Assembly (NCBI RefSeq): GCF_001540865.1
Contig: NC_033632.1
Coordinates: forward strand, 11,210,557-11,274,556
Length of the DNA stretch: 64,000 nucleotides
Source of the DNA: Ananas comosus
Lineage: Eukaryota > Streptophyta > Magnoliopsida > Poales > Bromeliaceae
Reading direction: 5' to 3'
Shown one piece after another: positions 36,693 to 49,820 of the stretch. How positions within the stretch are numbered: position 1 is the first letter of the stretch; each line of letters begins with the position of its first letter. The notes beneath the pieces were generated by a model that saw nothing but the letters and a program-made list of their open reading frames with translations, searched no databases and was not told the origin of the DNA. The position numbers were made by a program, and so were the translations under genes.

Positions 36693-39242
36693 ATGGGGCG
36701 ATTGGGTAAGGAACCCCTCCTCGCTCGGCAATTCCACTCCACCACCCCTTCTCAGTATAGCACCGGAACCTCTTCGCAGGTACCAATTTTGTATGTATAT
36801 ATGGCGATTAGATCGAAAGGTGTGGCTTTTTTCATGGTAATAGGTCATTATTTGTTGATTAGTAGTGTATCCTACTGTTAATTTTGTTGGGATGCTCTAT
36901 TTTCTGTGTAATTTTTTTGTAACAGGGAACAAAATGCCTTTTCTTGTGGTCCCATTTACTATTTTACAAAAGTTATTTCAGAAATTACTCTCTGCACCTC
37001 GAGTATAAATACACATCATACGCCATAATCGTAAAATTTATTATGAAGGTTTCAAAAATCAAAATCTAATTTGTTGGATGTGTTTAATTGTAGTCAGGAG
37101 GCCTACATATCAAAAATCATAAATTTTGAATATCAATTTCATAGCTAATTGAATGACATGTTTTTCTTTTGCCTTTTTATTATTATTTCTTGTTAAGATC
37201 AGACATAAGAATTGGATGCGTCTTTTGTTTTTACACTGCTAGATCAACCAAGGAGAATTCACGGAGATGGCATGGGAGGGGATTATTGGTGCCGTAGATG
37301 CAGCACGAATGTGTAAGCAGCAAGTAGTGGAATCTGAGCATTTGATGAAAGCCCTTCTAGAGCAAAAAGACGGGTTGGCTCGGAGAATATTTACGAAGGC
37401 TGGAATTGACAATACAACAATTTTGCAAACTACGGACGAATTTATTTCATCGCAACCTAAGGTAATATTTATTTTTCAATTTAATGTTAGCAGGTTAGCA
37501 GCTAGTAGTAATCTGTAAGAAATTTGTAATTGGGCTTTTACATATGCAAATGTGTACACTGAAGTTTCTTGTATACCCCTTAAAAGTACAGTTTCTTAAC
37601 CAAAATACTCCTTTTGTAAAGCTCGAGAGTTATCCAATTCATCGTAGGATGCTGGTTCTGTATTAAAAAACGTTTACAAAAGATTGGGGTCTTTATTACT
37701 GCAAGATTACATGCATAAAAACCAATTTTTAAAGGGGCGTGAAATTCAGATTTTGCAGTGATGTATAAGCTAGGGCATTTACATGTAAAATATCTGATTT
37801 GTAATCTTTTGTTACTCTGGCAGATTGTTGGCGACACAAGTGGACCTATAGTTGGGTCAAGTCTCGTTACAATTTTGGAGAATGCGAAGAAGTACAGAAA
37901 AGAGTTTGGTGACGACTTTGTGTCAGTGGAGCATCTCTTGCTTGCTTTTACTTCAGATAAAAGATTTGGGCAGCAGTTATTGAAGAAGCTCCAACTTGGT
38001 GAGAAGGAGCTTAAGGAAGCTGTTTCAGCCGTACGGGGAAGTCAACGAGTAACTGATCAAAGTATGGCACCAGAATTTATAATTTTTGCACCTCACTCTT
38101 ATAGAAATATAAAGCTAGTAGAAGTATCCACTAAGTTTTTGTGCATATTATATATCTATGCATATATGCATACGTGCACATGCAAATAACTTATGTATGC
38201 ATATATGAAGTGTGGGCGATAATGGGTGGAGCTATTTATGTCGTTGTTAAATCTTTTGCTTACTATTCAAAACGGTTTTCTCCTACATTACTTAATATCT
38301 GGAATAACAAAACTATCCAAATTGAAGTTTCTTATTCCTAGTATAAATATTTAATATCACAGTGAATGTTGTTGGTCTTCTGTAGGGTTTTCAGTACAAG
38401 TAATCCAGCCCTGAAGGAAATTTGACATGCTACATGTAGTTTAACTTATCTGCTAACGATCACATATCTTCTGACACTATAATATACATTTCAATACTCC
38501 ACTATTCCATGCATATTTGCTTAACTGCTCGTTTGATGGTGTGGTTTGCTTTGTCTTCACCACATTGACAGAGCTATTTTTTATCATTGTTTTAGCGGGC
38601 TATGAAATTATGAGGCTGAATTTGCATTCTGCCTTTTCTTGCTATTAGATCCCGAGGGAAAATATCAGGCGCTAGAGAAGTATGGAAATGACTTGACTGA
38701 ATTAGCTAGGCGTGGCAAACTCGACCCTGTCATAGGACGTGATGATGAAATACGTCGTTGCATTCAGATACTGTGTAGGAGAACGAAGAACAATCCCGTT
38801 ATTATTGGTGAACCAGGTGTTGGGAAAACTGCTATTGCTGAAGGGTATTATTGATGTCTCTATATTATTTATTTTTTTGGGGGTTGGGGGCGGTGGGGGA
38901 TTTTGCAAAGACAGTTCAGCTTTTCATTGTTTTTGCAACTTGGGTCCAACAATTTTTATTCTTGTATTTTGGATCAAAATCTTTTTTCATAGTCTGAAAA
39001 GTCTGTACTTGCCGACATTGTTTTGTACTTCTGTACACTTCGACCCATGAAAAGATATTTTGGCTCAAAGATGCAAAAAAGAGTGAAAAGAACTGGACCA
39101 AATTAGTAAGTCGAGAAATTTGCGTTTATTTGTCCACTTGCACATCTCATGGCATCTAATAACTTGGTTGTTATTATTTTGCAGATTAGCTCAAAGAATT
39201 GTGCGAGGAGATGTTCCTGAACCTTTATTTAATAGGAAGGTA

Positions 39243-39283
<41 letters not shown>

Positions 39284-41806
39284 ATCTTTAATTTTTTTTT
39301 TGCTTTTTCTGTCTGATTTGTAGTCTGGTTAATAGTTATCATATTCATTCCATGATTGCCTAATGATTGGGGTCTATGAGCAGCATCGTCAATTCTTGGT
39401 CTTGTAATTTCACCTACATGCTAGATCACGTGTGATAAGACGCTACTTTGTTGTTTGTATTATACTTTTTCAGATTATTTGAAGTATGGATCTGGCTTTC
39501 TATCTAATGAGGAGGGATCAACTACCTATCTTTTTGATTCCTTCTTTTTAATTTAGGACTTTGCATTATAATCTTTGGTTGGCTAAAACTGGCTTATGTA
39601 AGGCCTCTATGGTTAATTCATAATTTTGAGATTACAGTGAGACTTTTATTTATAATGGGATAGATGTGTAGCTAATTGGTTCTAAGTGCATGTCGCTAGG
39701 ATTTGGAAGAAGAGATCAAAGAATTAAATGCCTATTTGAGATTTTGGGATGCCTTCTACAGTAGCTTCTCTATTCCATAAGCATTAGCCAAACATTGGCA
39801 AAGAAATTTTGGAGGTTTTGATGTGGTCAGTAGATGATATGATCTTTAGTAACTTCCAAGGCAGAAGCTCCAATTTGAAGCTTTTGCTTTCTATTTCATA
39901 AGAATTTACCTCTATCTGCCCCTCTGAGTGTATAGACTAAATTGGCATTTCTGACCTAGTCAAAGGAATGGAATAAGGTTTCATTTTCTTACCATGATAG
40001 AGGAATAACTTGTAATCTTTACATGGAATTAATACTTCCGTGAACTCTTTTTGCACAGCTCATCTCATTGGATATGGGATCACTTCTTGCCGGGGCTAAA
40101 TTCCGCGGTGATTTTGAGGAAAGACTGAAGGCTGTTCTGAAGGAAGTAACTGCCTCCAATGGACAAATTATATTATTTATTGATGAGATCCACACTGTGG
40201 TTGGTGCAGGTTTGTATTTTGTTGAGGTTGCACTTGAATATTGTTTACATTTATTATCATGCTTCTGTTTCTGTTTTCAGGGAAATAATTATTAACTGTA
40301 ACAGTAGGATTTTAAATGTGCTAATATCTTTGTTCTAGAACATATGAGATTTTCTATTTGTGGCAGTGGGTGCTTTTTTTTTTTTTTGGTCACAGAAATG
40401 CTTCTATCATGGTACATAACAAAATTGAAACTTCGGATAATAGCCAGTAGAGAAACTTCCATAATCAGGAAAATGCAACTTAACATTGTAGACTTGACGT
40501 TTTCAAACTGTGCTTGATTCTTTAAGAAGAGTAACTACTCGTTTCTATCTTTTGAACACCATTGACATAGATAGCATTTAAAATTTATGTTTAGCACACA
40601 ACATTGTCCAAGCCTTTGAAGGTTAATATTATTCCTCTAGTCGGTAGAGTTATTTTTTTGGTGGCTATTCTTGTGGACTTTTTGAGTTGATGGCAAAATT
40701 AATAATTTTCTCCTAATATAATGTTATAATCACAATTATTTGTCATATTATTGCTATTTTCTGGCAATTATTGCTCATTCCTTTTAAAAACCAAACCAAC
40801 CATCGTCTCTTCATGCGGAGAGACGTTTTCACTGCTTGAATCCTCACTGCCTATTGTGTAATGAAGAGCTTATCCAGAAATGGGCTACTGTCACTCCTCT
40901 GTTTGCACTAGCTCAAAATTGGACAGAGAATTTTAAAGTTAAATTGTGTTGTTCCTTTCCTACCATTATTTGCCTTGTCAAATACCATGGGTCATTGGTA
41001 ATTTGATTTTTTCTTATGTTCTTACTTAAAATCAATATCATTTTGGAGACGAGTGACTCAACCCGGACCCACCTGCCCGCCTTCTCCAAATAGGCACCCA
41101 AAAGACAGGAGGAACGTAAACCTGCCATGGGGTCAAACCTAGAGAAGATAACTTATACTGTTTACATTTTGGAGTTGTTCTAGTTTGATACCTCATCATA
41201 AAGTCCTTGGAATCCTTACTAGAGATCCTTCAACTCCTAAGTTCTTTCTTACCATGTGCGGTTACTGTCAAGAATGTAACCAATTTGCACATCATTTGGT
41301 TTTTGGATGAAGCTATTTATCTCTAAAACTTTTATCTCTTTTTCTCTCTTTAGGAGCTACTGGTGGTGCTTTGGATGCGGGGAACTTGCTAAAACCAATG
41401 TTAGGTCGAGGAGAGCTCCGCTGTATTGGGGCGACCACATTAAATGAGTACAGGAAATATATTGAAAAGGACGCTGCTTTAGAGCGGAGGTTTCAGCAGG
41501 TTTATTGTGGCCAGCCGTCAGTCGAAGACACCATCTCCATTCTGCGAGGCCTTCGTGAGCGTTATGAGTTGCACCATGGTGTTAAGATATCGGATAGTGC
41601 TCTTGTGGCCGCAGCAGTTCTGTCGGATCGGTATATCACTGAACGCTTCTTGCCCGACAAAGGTATGAAAACCTAACTTATGGATTGTGCAAAATGTCCA
41701 TTTACATATATTCCCTTGTGAAATCTGGAGTTTCCAAAAATGCTCCTCAAAAGTGCCATTTATAACAAAAATACTGTTATTTTAAATTGGGAACGGTCGT
41801 ATTAGG

Positions 41807-41900
<94 letters not shown>

Positions 41901-44900
41901 GAGAATAAGCTGCATGTGTTGGAGGAGTTTTCCTAAGAACATATGGATAATTTCAGAATTTGCAATGATTTAAAGGTAAATAGATAATTTACCGTGTGTG
42001 GCGTGTTTTATAGGCATTTTACATGTATTCAGTATTCCTACGAAGTTGGTAATTGAAGATGGCACTTGTGTTAAAAGTATAAGGCTGTAAATGTGCGAAA
42101 TAACTTTTCTTAAGGGCATGTATAAATAGACTTTGCACAGATGCATACGCCTATGTTTCTTCTTTAAAAACTGGCAGCTAATATGCATGCCTTTGGAATC
42201 AAAATTTTTGTAATCGAATTTTTATAGCTTATATTATTGTAATGGTTTGCTCTTAAAATTATATGACACTTGGCCATTGAGAATGGGCCATTGTTGTCTG
42301 AATTACTGGAGCACTTTCAAATATAATCATCAACATCTTTAAGCGGTGATTGAGATGAAAGAATGGTGTACGGGACTATAATTCATATTTGGCAGCATAA
42401 AGGGGAAGGGAAAATGACCCTCAAAATATGTTGGAGGAATACATTTGAGTATGTTGTGCGTTCCTGTAAGGGATAATGGTAAATTTATAAGGATATAGAG
42501 TGTTGATGTATTTGTTTTCAAAATTTATGAGGATAGATGCGCTTATAAACTACTTTAGAGGATAAAATATGTAATTATACTCTTTTGTACATGCATTTGT
42601 GCATTCTTGCCTGTATGTATAAAAAGAATTGCTTTGACAGCTTTTTGTTCTTGTAGCCATTGATCTTGTTGATGAGGCTGCGGCAAAGCTTAAAATGGAG
42701 ATAACATCAAAGCCTATTGAGTTGGATGAGGTAGACAGAGCAATCTTGAAGTTGGAGATGGAGAAACTCTCATTGAAAAAGGACACCGATAAGGCCGCCA
42801 AAGAACGCCTAAGCAAGATAGAGGCCGATCTAACAGCTCTCAAGCAAAAGCAGAGAGAGCTTTCTGAGCACTGGGAGTATGAAAAATCCCTGATGACAAA
42901 AATTAAATCAATCAAAGAGGAGGTAAAAACTTTTCCAGCTTTGATAGAAGTGTTTTTTATGGGATTAAATGCAACAAATCATTGATCGAACTTGAGGACT
43001 TAATTTACAAGTAATCCATTTACTAATATTTTCTGAACCTTTATAAATTCTCACTTTTTAGTCTACATATATATTCTAGATCGATCGAGTTAACGTGGAA
43101 ATGGAGGCTGCTGAACGAGCGTATGATTTGGATCGGGCGGCTGAGCTCAAGTACGGAACGCTAATGTCGTTGCGGAAGCAACTCGAAGAGGCTGAGAAGA
43201 AACTTGCAGAATTCCAGCAATCGGGCCGTTCAATGCTCCGGGAAGAGGTCACCGACCTCGACATTGCAGAAATCGTTAGCAAGTGGACGGGCATTCCCAT
43301 CTCAAGCCTTCAACAATCTGAAAGGGACAAATTGGTAATGTTAGAAGACGTTCTTCATAAGAGGGTAGTAGGTCAAGACATCGCGGTTAAGTCTGTGGCC
43401 GATGCCATCCGCCGATCTAGGGCCGGATTATCAGACCCGAACCGCCCGATCGCGAGCTTCATGTTCATGGGCCCCACGGGGGTTGGGAAGACCGAGCTCG
43501 CAAAAACCCTAGCTGGATATCTTTTCAATACCGAAAATGCACTTGTTAGGATTGATATGAGCGAATACATGGAAAAGCATGCTGTTTCCCGATTGGTTGG
43601 TGCGCCGCCCGGCTATGTTGGTTATGAGGAAGGGGGCCAATTAACTGAAGCAGTTCGACGAAGGCCTTACTCTGTCGTTCTCTTTGATGAAATCGAGAAG
43701 GCTCATCCTGATGTGTTCAATATTCTTTTGCAACTGTTGGATGATGGAAGAATAACTGATTCTCAGGGAAGGACAGTTAGTTTTACTAACTGTGTTATTA
43801 TAATGACGTCGAATGTTGGGTCGCACTTAATTTTGGAGACTCTTCGGAATACGGTGGATACCAAGGAAGTTGTCTATGAGATAATGAAGAAGCAGGTTGT
43901 CGACCTCGCTAGGCAAACTTTCCGACCAGAGTTCTTAAACAGAGTGGATGAATATATTGTTTTCCAGCCGCTCGACACTAAAGAAATCAACCGTATTGTG
44001 GAAATACAGGTATATTCTTCACTTTCTTATTTTTCCTAACATAGTTTAATATTCATAGATATATATTTTTTTGGCTCTTCTGAACATAGAGTAAGCTGTC
44101 TGCTCGAAGTTTCAAATTCCGTGATATTTTTACTGGAAAGCTATATTCGTTGTTCTGTTCAAAAAAAGCTTCTTTATTGACCACAGGGTAAATTACACTT
44201 TCTTTTTTGGTCCTCAAACTATGAGGTGTGTGATATTTTAGTCCTCGAACTTTAATTCGTTGCAACTTTTGGCTCGAATTATGAGACGCTTGACACTTTA
44301 GTCCTCAAACCTTAATTAGTCGCAATTTCAGCTCGAAATATGAGGCATGTGGCATTTTAGTCCTCAAACTTTCTAAATTGTACTAATATCTTAGTTAATG
44401 ATGCTACAAAAATTAAGATACTATATCACTTCGATATTATTAATTTATCAGTGCGTATTCAAGAAAAATTTAGTTGTCACACTAGATTGCAATAATTCAG
44501 AAAGTTCGAGGATTAAAGTGTCGCATCTTTTATACATCGAGCTAGAAATTGCAACGAACCTCTAGTTTGAGGACCGAAAGTGTAATTTACCCTTGATCAT
44601 AAGATCTTTTGTTCGAAATCTACTTCATTGACCGTAACAGCTGTAACAGCTGTTGCTCGTTGTATTGTGTTTTCTTTTCGAGTTGGTGCATATTGCTAAA
44701 TAAACTAGTTCAGAGCTTTTGCTTTGGGAGGAAGCTAAAATGAGCTTTGGGCGACTTATCTGCTGTTTCTTCTTTGCTTTTCTTTCTATCAATTTCACCT
44801 CGTGATCTTTTTTTTCCTTTGTTTTTTCCATGTTACTAATACTGAAAAATATGAACACCATTTCTGCAGCTGGCTCGTGTGAAAGAGAGGATGAAGCAAA

Positions 44901-45172
44901 AGAAGATCAACCTCCAGTACACGCCAGAAGCAGTCGAGCTTCTAGGGCTTCTTGGGTTCGACCCGAACTTCGGGGCCCGACCTGTTAAGCGCGTGATTCA
45001 ACAGATGGTCGAAAATGTGATGGCCCTCAACGTTCTCAAGGGAGAGTTCAAGGAGGACGACACGGTTATTGTGGATGCTCTCTCTCCTTCGGCGAAGGAC
45101 CTTCCACCCCACAAGAGGCTTGTCATTAAGAAGATCGAAAGCGCTCCCGAGGCTTTGGTCGCCAATGATTAG
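36693..45172 (+). CDS. CLPB: Organellar (probably mitochondrial) ClpB/Hsp100 disaggregase, ten exons
   Basis: ClpB is a hexameric AAA+ ATPase that, with Hsp70, extracts proteins from heat-induced aggregates. Exons: 36693-36779, 37243-37461, 37824-38061, 38649-38844, 39185-39239, 40059-40209, 41354-41662, 42657-42922, 43080-44009, 44870-45172. All junctions are GT-AG and keep frame. Domains in order: Clp N domain (exons 2-3); AAA1 with Walker A GEPGVGKT (exon 4) and Walker B ILFIDEIH (exon 6); coiled-coil middle domain (exons 8-9); AAA2 with Walker A GPTGVGKT and Walker B VVLFDEIE (exon 9); C-terminal domain ending LVAND. From this start the product is 917 residues. Plant organellar ClpBs are near 980, so the presequence looks shortened. 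[12 protein letters not shown] fits a mitochondrial cleavage region and the sequence resembles rice mitochondrial ClpB from memory; plastid targeting is less likely. Confidence 0.93.
41809..41897. repeat. (TA)44 microsatellite in ClpB intron 7
   Basis: About 44 uninterrupted TA units between exons 7 and 8. A tract this long is likely to vary in length between individuals. Confidence 0.97.
44186..44592. mobile_element. MITE in the last ClpB intron
   Basis: The ends are GGGTAAATTACACTTTC and its inverted copy, each followed by GGTCCTCAAACT. The flanks TTGACCACA (44177-44185) and TTGATCATA (44593-44601) match at 7 of 9, fitting an aged 9-bp Mutator-type TSD. Internal 'tttagtcctcaaac' words repeat. 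The splice sites of exon 10 are not affected. Confidence 0.78.
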
Positions 45173-45592
45173 ATAAAGAGTGTTTATAACTCGTCTAATG
45201 CGGATAAACCTCGAATATATCATGATTCGCACTTTGACCCCTCATAATAATAAAAAAAAATTTACAAACAATCCCTAAATTTATATATTATATATATAGC
45301 ACTTTACAAGGGCAAAGAGCAAATTATGATGTTTCCGGGGTAGAAGCACCTTTTGTAATTATGATGTTTTTTATTTTTATTTTTTACTCTAATTAGAATT
45401 TTGTGCTTTAATGTAGAGAAGCAACTTCTGGGTCCCTGAAACTACTGAAATTAATAAAACCGCATCAAGTTACTGATAAGAAGCTATGATTTGATAGAAA
45501 TTTATAATTGCGAACTTAAATGGTTTGTGTATTTTGAGGTGTGCCTTGTTTTGCTGATCTTCTTCTGTTGATGACCTGCATTCAGGAATTTA
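45173..45592. other. ClpB 3' UTR and spacer
   Basis: AT-rich sequence with AATAAT/AATAAA-like words near 45245 and 45452 that could serve polyadenylation. No further gene seen. Confidence 0.4.
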
Positions 45593-46297
45593 GGGCCTGT
45601 TTGTTTCGAGGGAAGCGGGTGGAAGTGGGACGGGAAAAGTGATTTTCGGTAAAAATTGATCATTTTTGCTGTTTGATTCATCGTAATTTTATTACGCCCG
45701 AAAGTCCAGTTCATCTAAAATAATGAATTTGACTTCGTCCTTCCATGGGCGAAGTTAATTCCGGTGAAATGAAAAAAATGCAAGAATAGATTAATGTGTT
45801 AGGGTTATCTCTTCTAAAATATGATCAAATTTGATTAGGTAAGCTTTAATATATTTTTTGTTTAATTTGTATATTTAGAAAATGATGAAAAATAAATTTG
45901 TTAAATGTTAATAATTTTTTAACTTTAGAATTTTATTTGTTGCATTATTATAATTTATATGCAAACAAATAATATAATTTTTTAAAATTTATTTTATAAT
46001 TATACATATATATAATTATATACATATATAATTATATTAATTTTTTATTTATTATAATTTATTATTCACTATAAGTTACAAAATACAATAATATCGCTTT
46101 GGAAGTAAGTATACCGGGGGTGAAGAGCTACACTTTTTATATCATCTACTTTCTACCAAACAAACAACATAACTCGCAGAATTGCACTTTCACAGTTAGA
46201 AACAAACAGCAGAAGTGAACTAATTTTCACCCCAACTCCACTTCAACTCAAAATCCACTTCCACCCCAAATCTACTTACGTTGAAACAAACATGCCC
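45593..46297. mobile_element. MITE with GGGCNTGTTTGTTTC ends
   Basis: The left end is GGGCCTGTTTGTTTCGAGGG and the right end read inward is GGGCATGTTTGTTTCAACG. 'gaagtgg' and 'ccacttcc' words are mirrored further in. No coding content; TSD unclear. Confidence 0.65.
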
Positions 46298-46360
46298 AGT
46301 GGATGGAAGCAACTCACAATCATTTTGTAGCAAAGTGTTTACGATTCAAAATTTTTTTAT

Positions 46361-46540
46361 ATTATACCCGTTAAGTATAATATAATTTTAAATTTTTATA
46401 TATTATACCCGTTAAGTATAATATAATTTTAAAATTTTAATATAATACCCGTTAAGTATAATTTTAATTATTTTTATTCTAACTAGCAATTTACTGATAT
46501 GCTATTATACCCGTTAAGTATAATATAATTTTAAAAATTT
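46361..46540. repeat. Minisatellite of a hairpin-forming unit
   Basis: The unit ATTATACCCGTTAAGTATAAT is self-complementary around the loop CCGTTAA. It occurs at about 46361, 46401, 46442 (slightly shortened) and 46504, most copies followed by 'ataattttaaa'. A fifth partial copy, CCCGTTAAGTAT, is at about 46754. It ends about 280 bp before the tRNA gene. Confidence 0.8.
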
Positions 46541-46819
46541 TGTAGCTATGATTTGATAGAAATCTGAATCTTTTCCAACTTTTAGATTTAAAATTTAAAA
46601 ATATAATTTTAAATTTTTTATATATTATAAAATGGAAAGCAGATTGGGGTTAGGTCAGGTATAAAATAATTTTGTTTATCCATAACTGAAACCATACTCG
46701 TTTAATCCAAGTCCGTTCGGGTTCGGATTTGAACAATATCTTAAATATCCAAACCCGTTAAGTATTTTATTTTAATTAATTAAATAATTAAATATTATTT
46801 GACATTTGTTTATTAAATT

Positions 46820-46901
46820 GTGGTCGTGCCGGAGTGGTTATCGGGTATGACTAGAAATCATATGGGCTTTGCTCGCGCAGGTTCGAATCCTGCCGACCAC
46901 G
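46820..46901 (+). tRNA. tRNA-Ser (anticodon AGA)
   Basis: An 82-nt cloverleaf. The acceptor strands GTGGTCG (46820-46826) and CGACCAC (46894-46900) pair fully, with discriminator G at 46901. The anticodon stem TATGA/TCATA encloses loop CTAGAAA with AGA at 46853-46855. A long variable arm follows, as in class II tRNAs. The A box (TGCCGGAGTGG, 46827-46837) and B box (GGTTCGAATCC, 46880-46890) are intact, and a T5 pol III terminator follows at 46902-46906. There is no intron, and CCA is not encoded, as in nuclear genes. Confidence 0.96.
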
Positions 46902-47040
46902 TTTTTATTATTTTTTAATTTGAAATTTTCTATAATTTAAAATATAAATTTTATTTATGTTATTTATATTTTCATAATTTAAATAATGTATTTATTTTAT
47001 ATTTTTTATATTTTTCATTCATAATTTAAATAATAGTATA

Positions 47041-47383
47041 TGTTGGAAATAATAATCCAAACTTAATTAAAATATAGTTATAGATAAGTTTAAATCTTTT
47101 ATTTGATAATGGTTAGGATTTGTAATTATCCCAAATAAAATTAGATTTATCATCTGTTATGATTTAATGGCTATATATATTTAGGTATGGATTAATTAGA
47201 TGAATAAGCCACAATAGACATGGCTGCATAGGTGTTGCTCAGAATGTAATTAATTATTTTTTATTAATAAAGTATTAGTTTAGGTATCTTCTCTCTCCTC
47301 CAATATCTCTTCTCCATATTATTTTGTTTTATTTTAGATCTTGGGTTATATAATCGGTATTAACACAAATACCAGTTCTAACA
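47041..47383 (+). mobile_element. 5' LTR of a Copia-type retrotransposon
   Basis: A 343-bp block begins TGTTGGAAAT and ends AGTTCTAACA. Two bases later comes TGGTATCAGAGC (47386-47397), the primer-binding site complementary to initiator tRNA-Met used by many plant retrotransposons. No matching 3' LTR was found downstream in this window. Confidence 0.82.
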
Positions 47384-47851
47384 ATTGGTATCAGAGCAAA
47401 TTGCGCTTTCTAATAAGTGGATGAAGCTGTTTTTGAGAGATTATCGAATGCCAAAACAGCCAAAGAGAGCCGGAAAGTACAATCCGACTTATAAACCAGC
47501 TGACAGCATATTTGAAAAGAATATAGATCTAATGTACCGGATAGCTACGTCAAAGTCAAGCGACTTGTAGCTGATCAACGAGGTGACGTTCAAGTGAAAC
47601 CAAAGCGAAGGAATTGCTTTGAAGAAATTGGCTTCCGAACAACACACGACAGCAGGTGATTGTGACGCTTGACGAAAAAAGAGCAAGGAGAGCCCGTGAA
47701 GAGATCCAAGCAGACTTGACCAGATAACCAGAAGGGCTAGGTAAGCAAGCCGAAGTATAGAAAATTCGGCGAAATCTCGATGAATTAAGAATGTCATCCA
47801 AACAGAAAGGTACAAGCCCGAAACCTAATTTTCGGATTTTCAAATTTCGTT

Positions 47852-48487
47852 ATGGATTTAGATGATTGGTTTATTCAACCTAATTTACCAAAGTTCGATG
47901 GAACGAACTTTAAACGGTGGAAAATCATTATTCGATATTTTTTAGAATCCCAAGATTTGTGGGATGTAGTGGAGAATATAAATTATGAAAAAGAATTTGG
48001 TAAAGAAGAATTTTGAAAAAGAGATAGAGAAGCTCTATCATATATTCTTCAAACAGTGGATCTATCGTTGGTTGGAAAAATTTCAACAATAAAGACGGCA
48101 CGAGAAGCGTGGAGAACGCTATTGAAAATTGGAGGAGAAGATTTGCAGGAAGAGAATGAAATTCAAGAAGAAGAAGAAATTCAACCCAATAGTGAAGATA
48201 CTGAAGCCCCAATTTGCAAAGAAATTTGGAAAGAAAAGTCTAATCAAAATCATGAAGAATATCAAGTTTGTGAAGAGTATCTTGATGATCAAAACGGTGC
48301 AACTCAAATCGATGAGAAAGTTCACAATGATAATATGATTTTTATTGATGAAAAAATTATGCAGCAAAGTAGGGAGGAAATTTATCATTATTTTGATGTG
48401 ATCGAAGATGCAAATCACAAATTAAACTTACGAAAGCAGAAAGCACGTGAAAATTCACACGATAAAATCACGTTTCCAACAGTATAA
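47852..48487 (+). pseudogene. Copia gag remnant with one internal stop
   Basis: The frame opens MDLDDWFIQPNLPKFDGTNF and continues with KRWKII, the usual start of the plant Copia gag N-terminal region. TGA at 48014-48016 interrupts codon 55. The same frame stays open to 48487, through an acidic glutamate-rich stretch (48140-48240). There is no zinc knuckle, protease, integrase or reverse transcriptase, so the element is truncated. The 47398-47851 leader encodes nothing I recognise. Confidence 0.78.
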
Positions 48488-49667
48488 ATCTAAATAACGG
48501 GTTTTGACCAACATTTCCTTTTTTTAATCTCAATTTCCATATTTTTCATAAGTTAAATATATTTTCCACAATTTTTATAACTTTTTATTTTATTTCCATT
48601 TTTCTTTCATAGTTCAAATAACTTTATAAATCGACATAGTGGGATTTCCCCAAAATTTCTTAATTTTATTTCCATACCTTTTCATAATTTAAACAACGTT
48701 TTCTATTTTAATGTCCCGCATTTTTTATAATTTAAATATAATATAAATAGAAATAATGGTTTTTCCCCAAAATTTCTTTTTTTTTTACTTTAATTTGCTT
48801 TCAGATAATGTTCATCAATTGGGCTTCTTTCACATCTTTTACTACTTTTTCTTTTTTGGCATTTTAAAATTGGATACTCACATCAAATTACAATCAGGAG
48901 TATTTTGTATTTTAATTTTTTTGGCTCCATGGTATTATAAAATTACTAAATTTATTTCAAAAAGAATCAAAATCATAATGCATACTATAACTTATCACTT
49001 TATTACTATTCAAAATGTTTAAATTTACCTTTTATTTCCCAAAATATCCTTCTAAACTCCAAATTTCATTGGTAAATCCTAGAGGATAAGGGTATATTTG
49101 AAATAATTTTTTATAAATATAAAAGGTATTTTGGTAGACCAGAAGTAAATTAGATGTTTTTCAAATTTTAAAGAACATATTAAATATTATTCCTATAAGA
49201 AGAGTGTACAATGGTTTTAGCAAGTTCAAAGAACCAAGTTTTGTGTTTGTTTACCAAGCCCTTCTTTGTTTTTTCTACTATATATTGAAATATTTAGAAC
49301 TTGAGTTTCTGTTAAAATATTAGAAAAGGAGACACAAAAAACATTGCGAAGGCCCATCACTTAAAGAGATGCATTGATTTTTTTTTTTTTTCTTTCTTTC
49401 TTTGATTTTAAAAGATGGAGTGATTGTTTATGCGGCCCATTAAACAGACTATGTGTTTCATTCATTCAGCAAATGATAAAAAACTGAGGCAATGAGTCGT
49501 GTAAGACATAGGGGAAAAGGACAAAAAAAATAAAAAAATAGAAAAGAACAATAAAAGAAAAGGAAAACGAGCGGAGGAAAAGAACGTCTCAATTACCCAA
49601 ACGTGTCATTCAGTATTACAGAATTCAACCTACTCTCGCCCAAAATTTTAGATTTATCTTACAATGT
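48488..49667. other. AT-rich spacer
   Basis: Long runs of T and A with no coding potential, no paired element ends and no second Copia LTR. Confidence 0.5.
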
Positions 49668-49820
49668 TCCTAGCGCAAGTGATAAATGACTTAATGATTG
49701 ATATTCGAGGTTTCAAGTTCGAAATCTAATATCTTCACATTATCAGCTAAATTTATTTTTAGAAAAAATGATGAAACGGATAACATGCTGTCTTTCTCTC
49801 TTTCAAAAAAAAAAAAAAAA
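49668..49820 (+). mobile_element. Diverged tRNA-derived SINE
   Basis: An A-box-like 'tagcgcaagtgataaatgac' near 49670, a B-box-like AAGTTCGAAATC near 49713, the shared body words 'aaatttatttttagaaa' and 'ggataacatgct', and a terminal A16 run. It is the same family as the SINEs at 14116 and 55169, in the opposite orientation. No TSD could be fixed. Confidence 0.65.

Noticed and set aside
46361..46540. CRISPR-like array (regular short repeats)
   Set aside because: Spacing is irregular, the spacers are AT filler, and the sequence is eukaryotic nuclear DNA.
48056..48487. An independent acidic-protein gene
   Set aside because: The frame continues a Copia gag start at 47852 past a single TGA, so it is retrotransposon debris.
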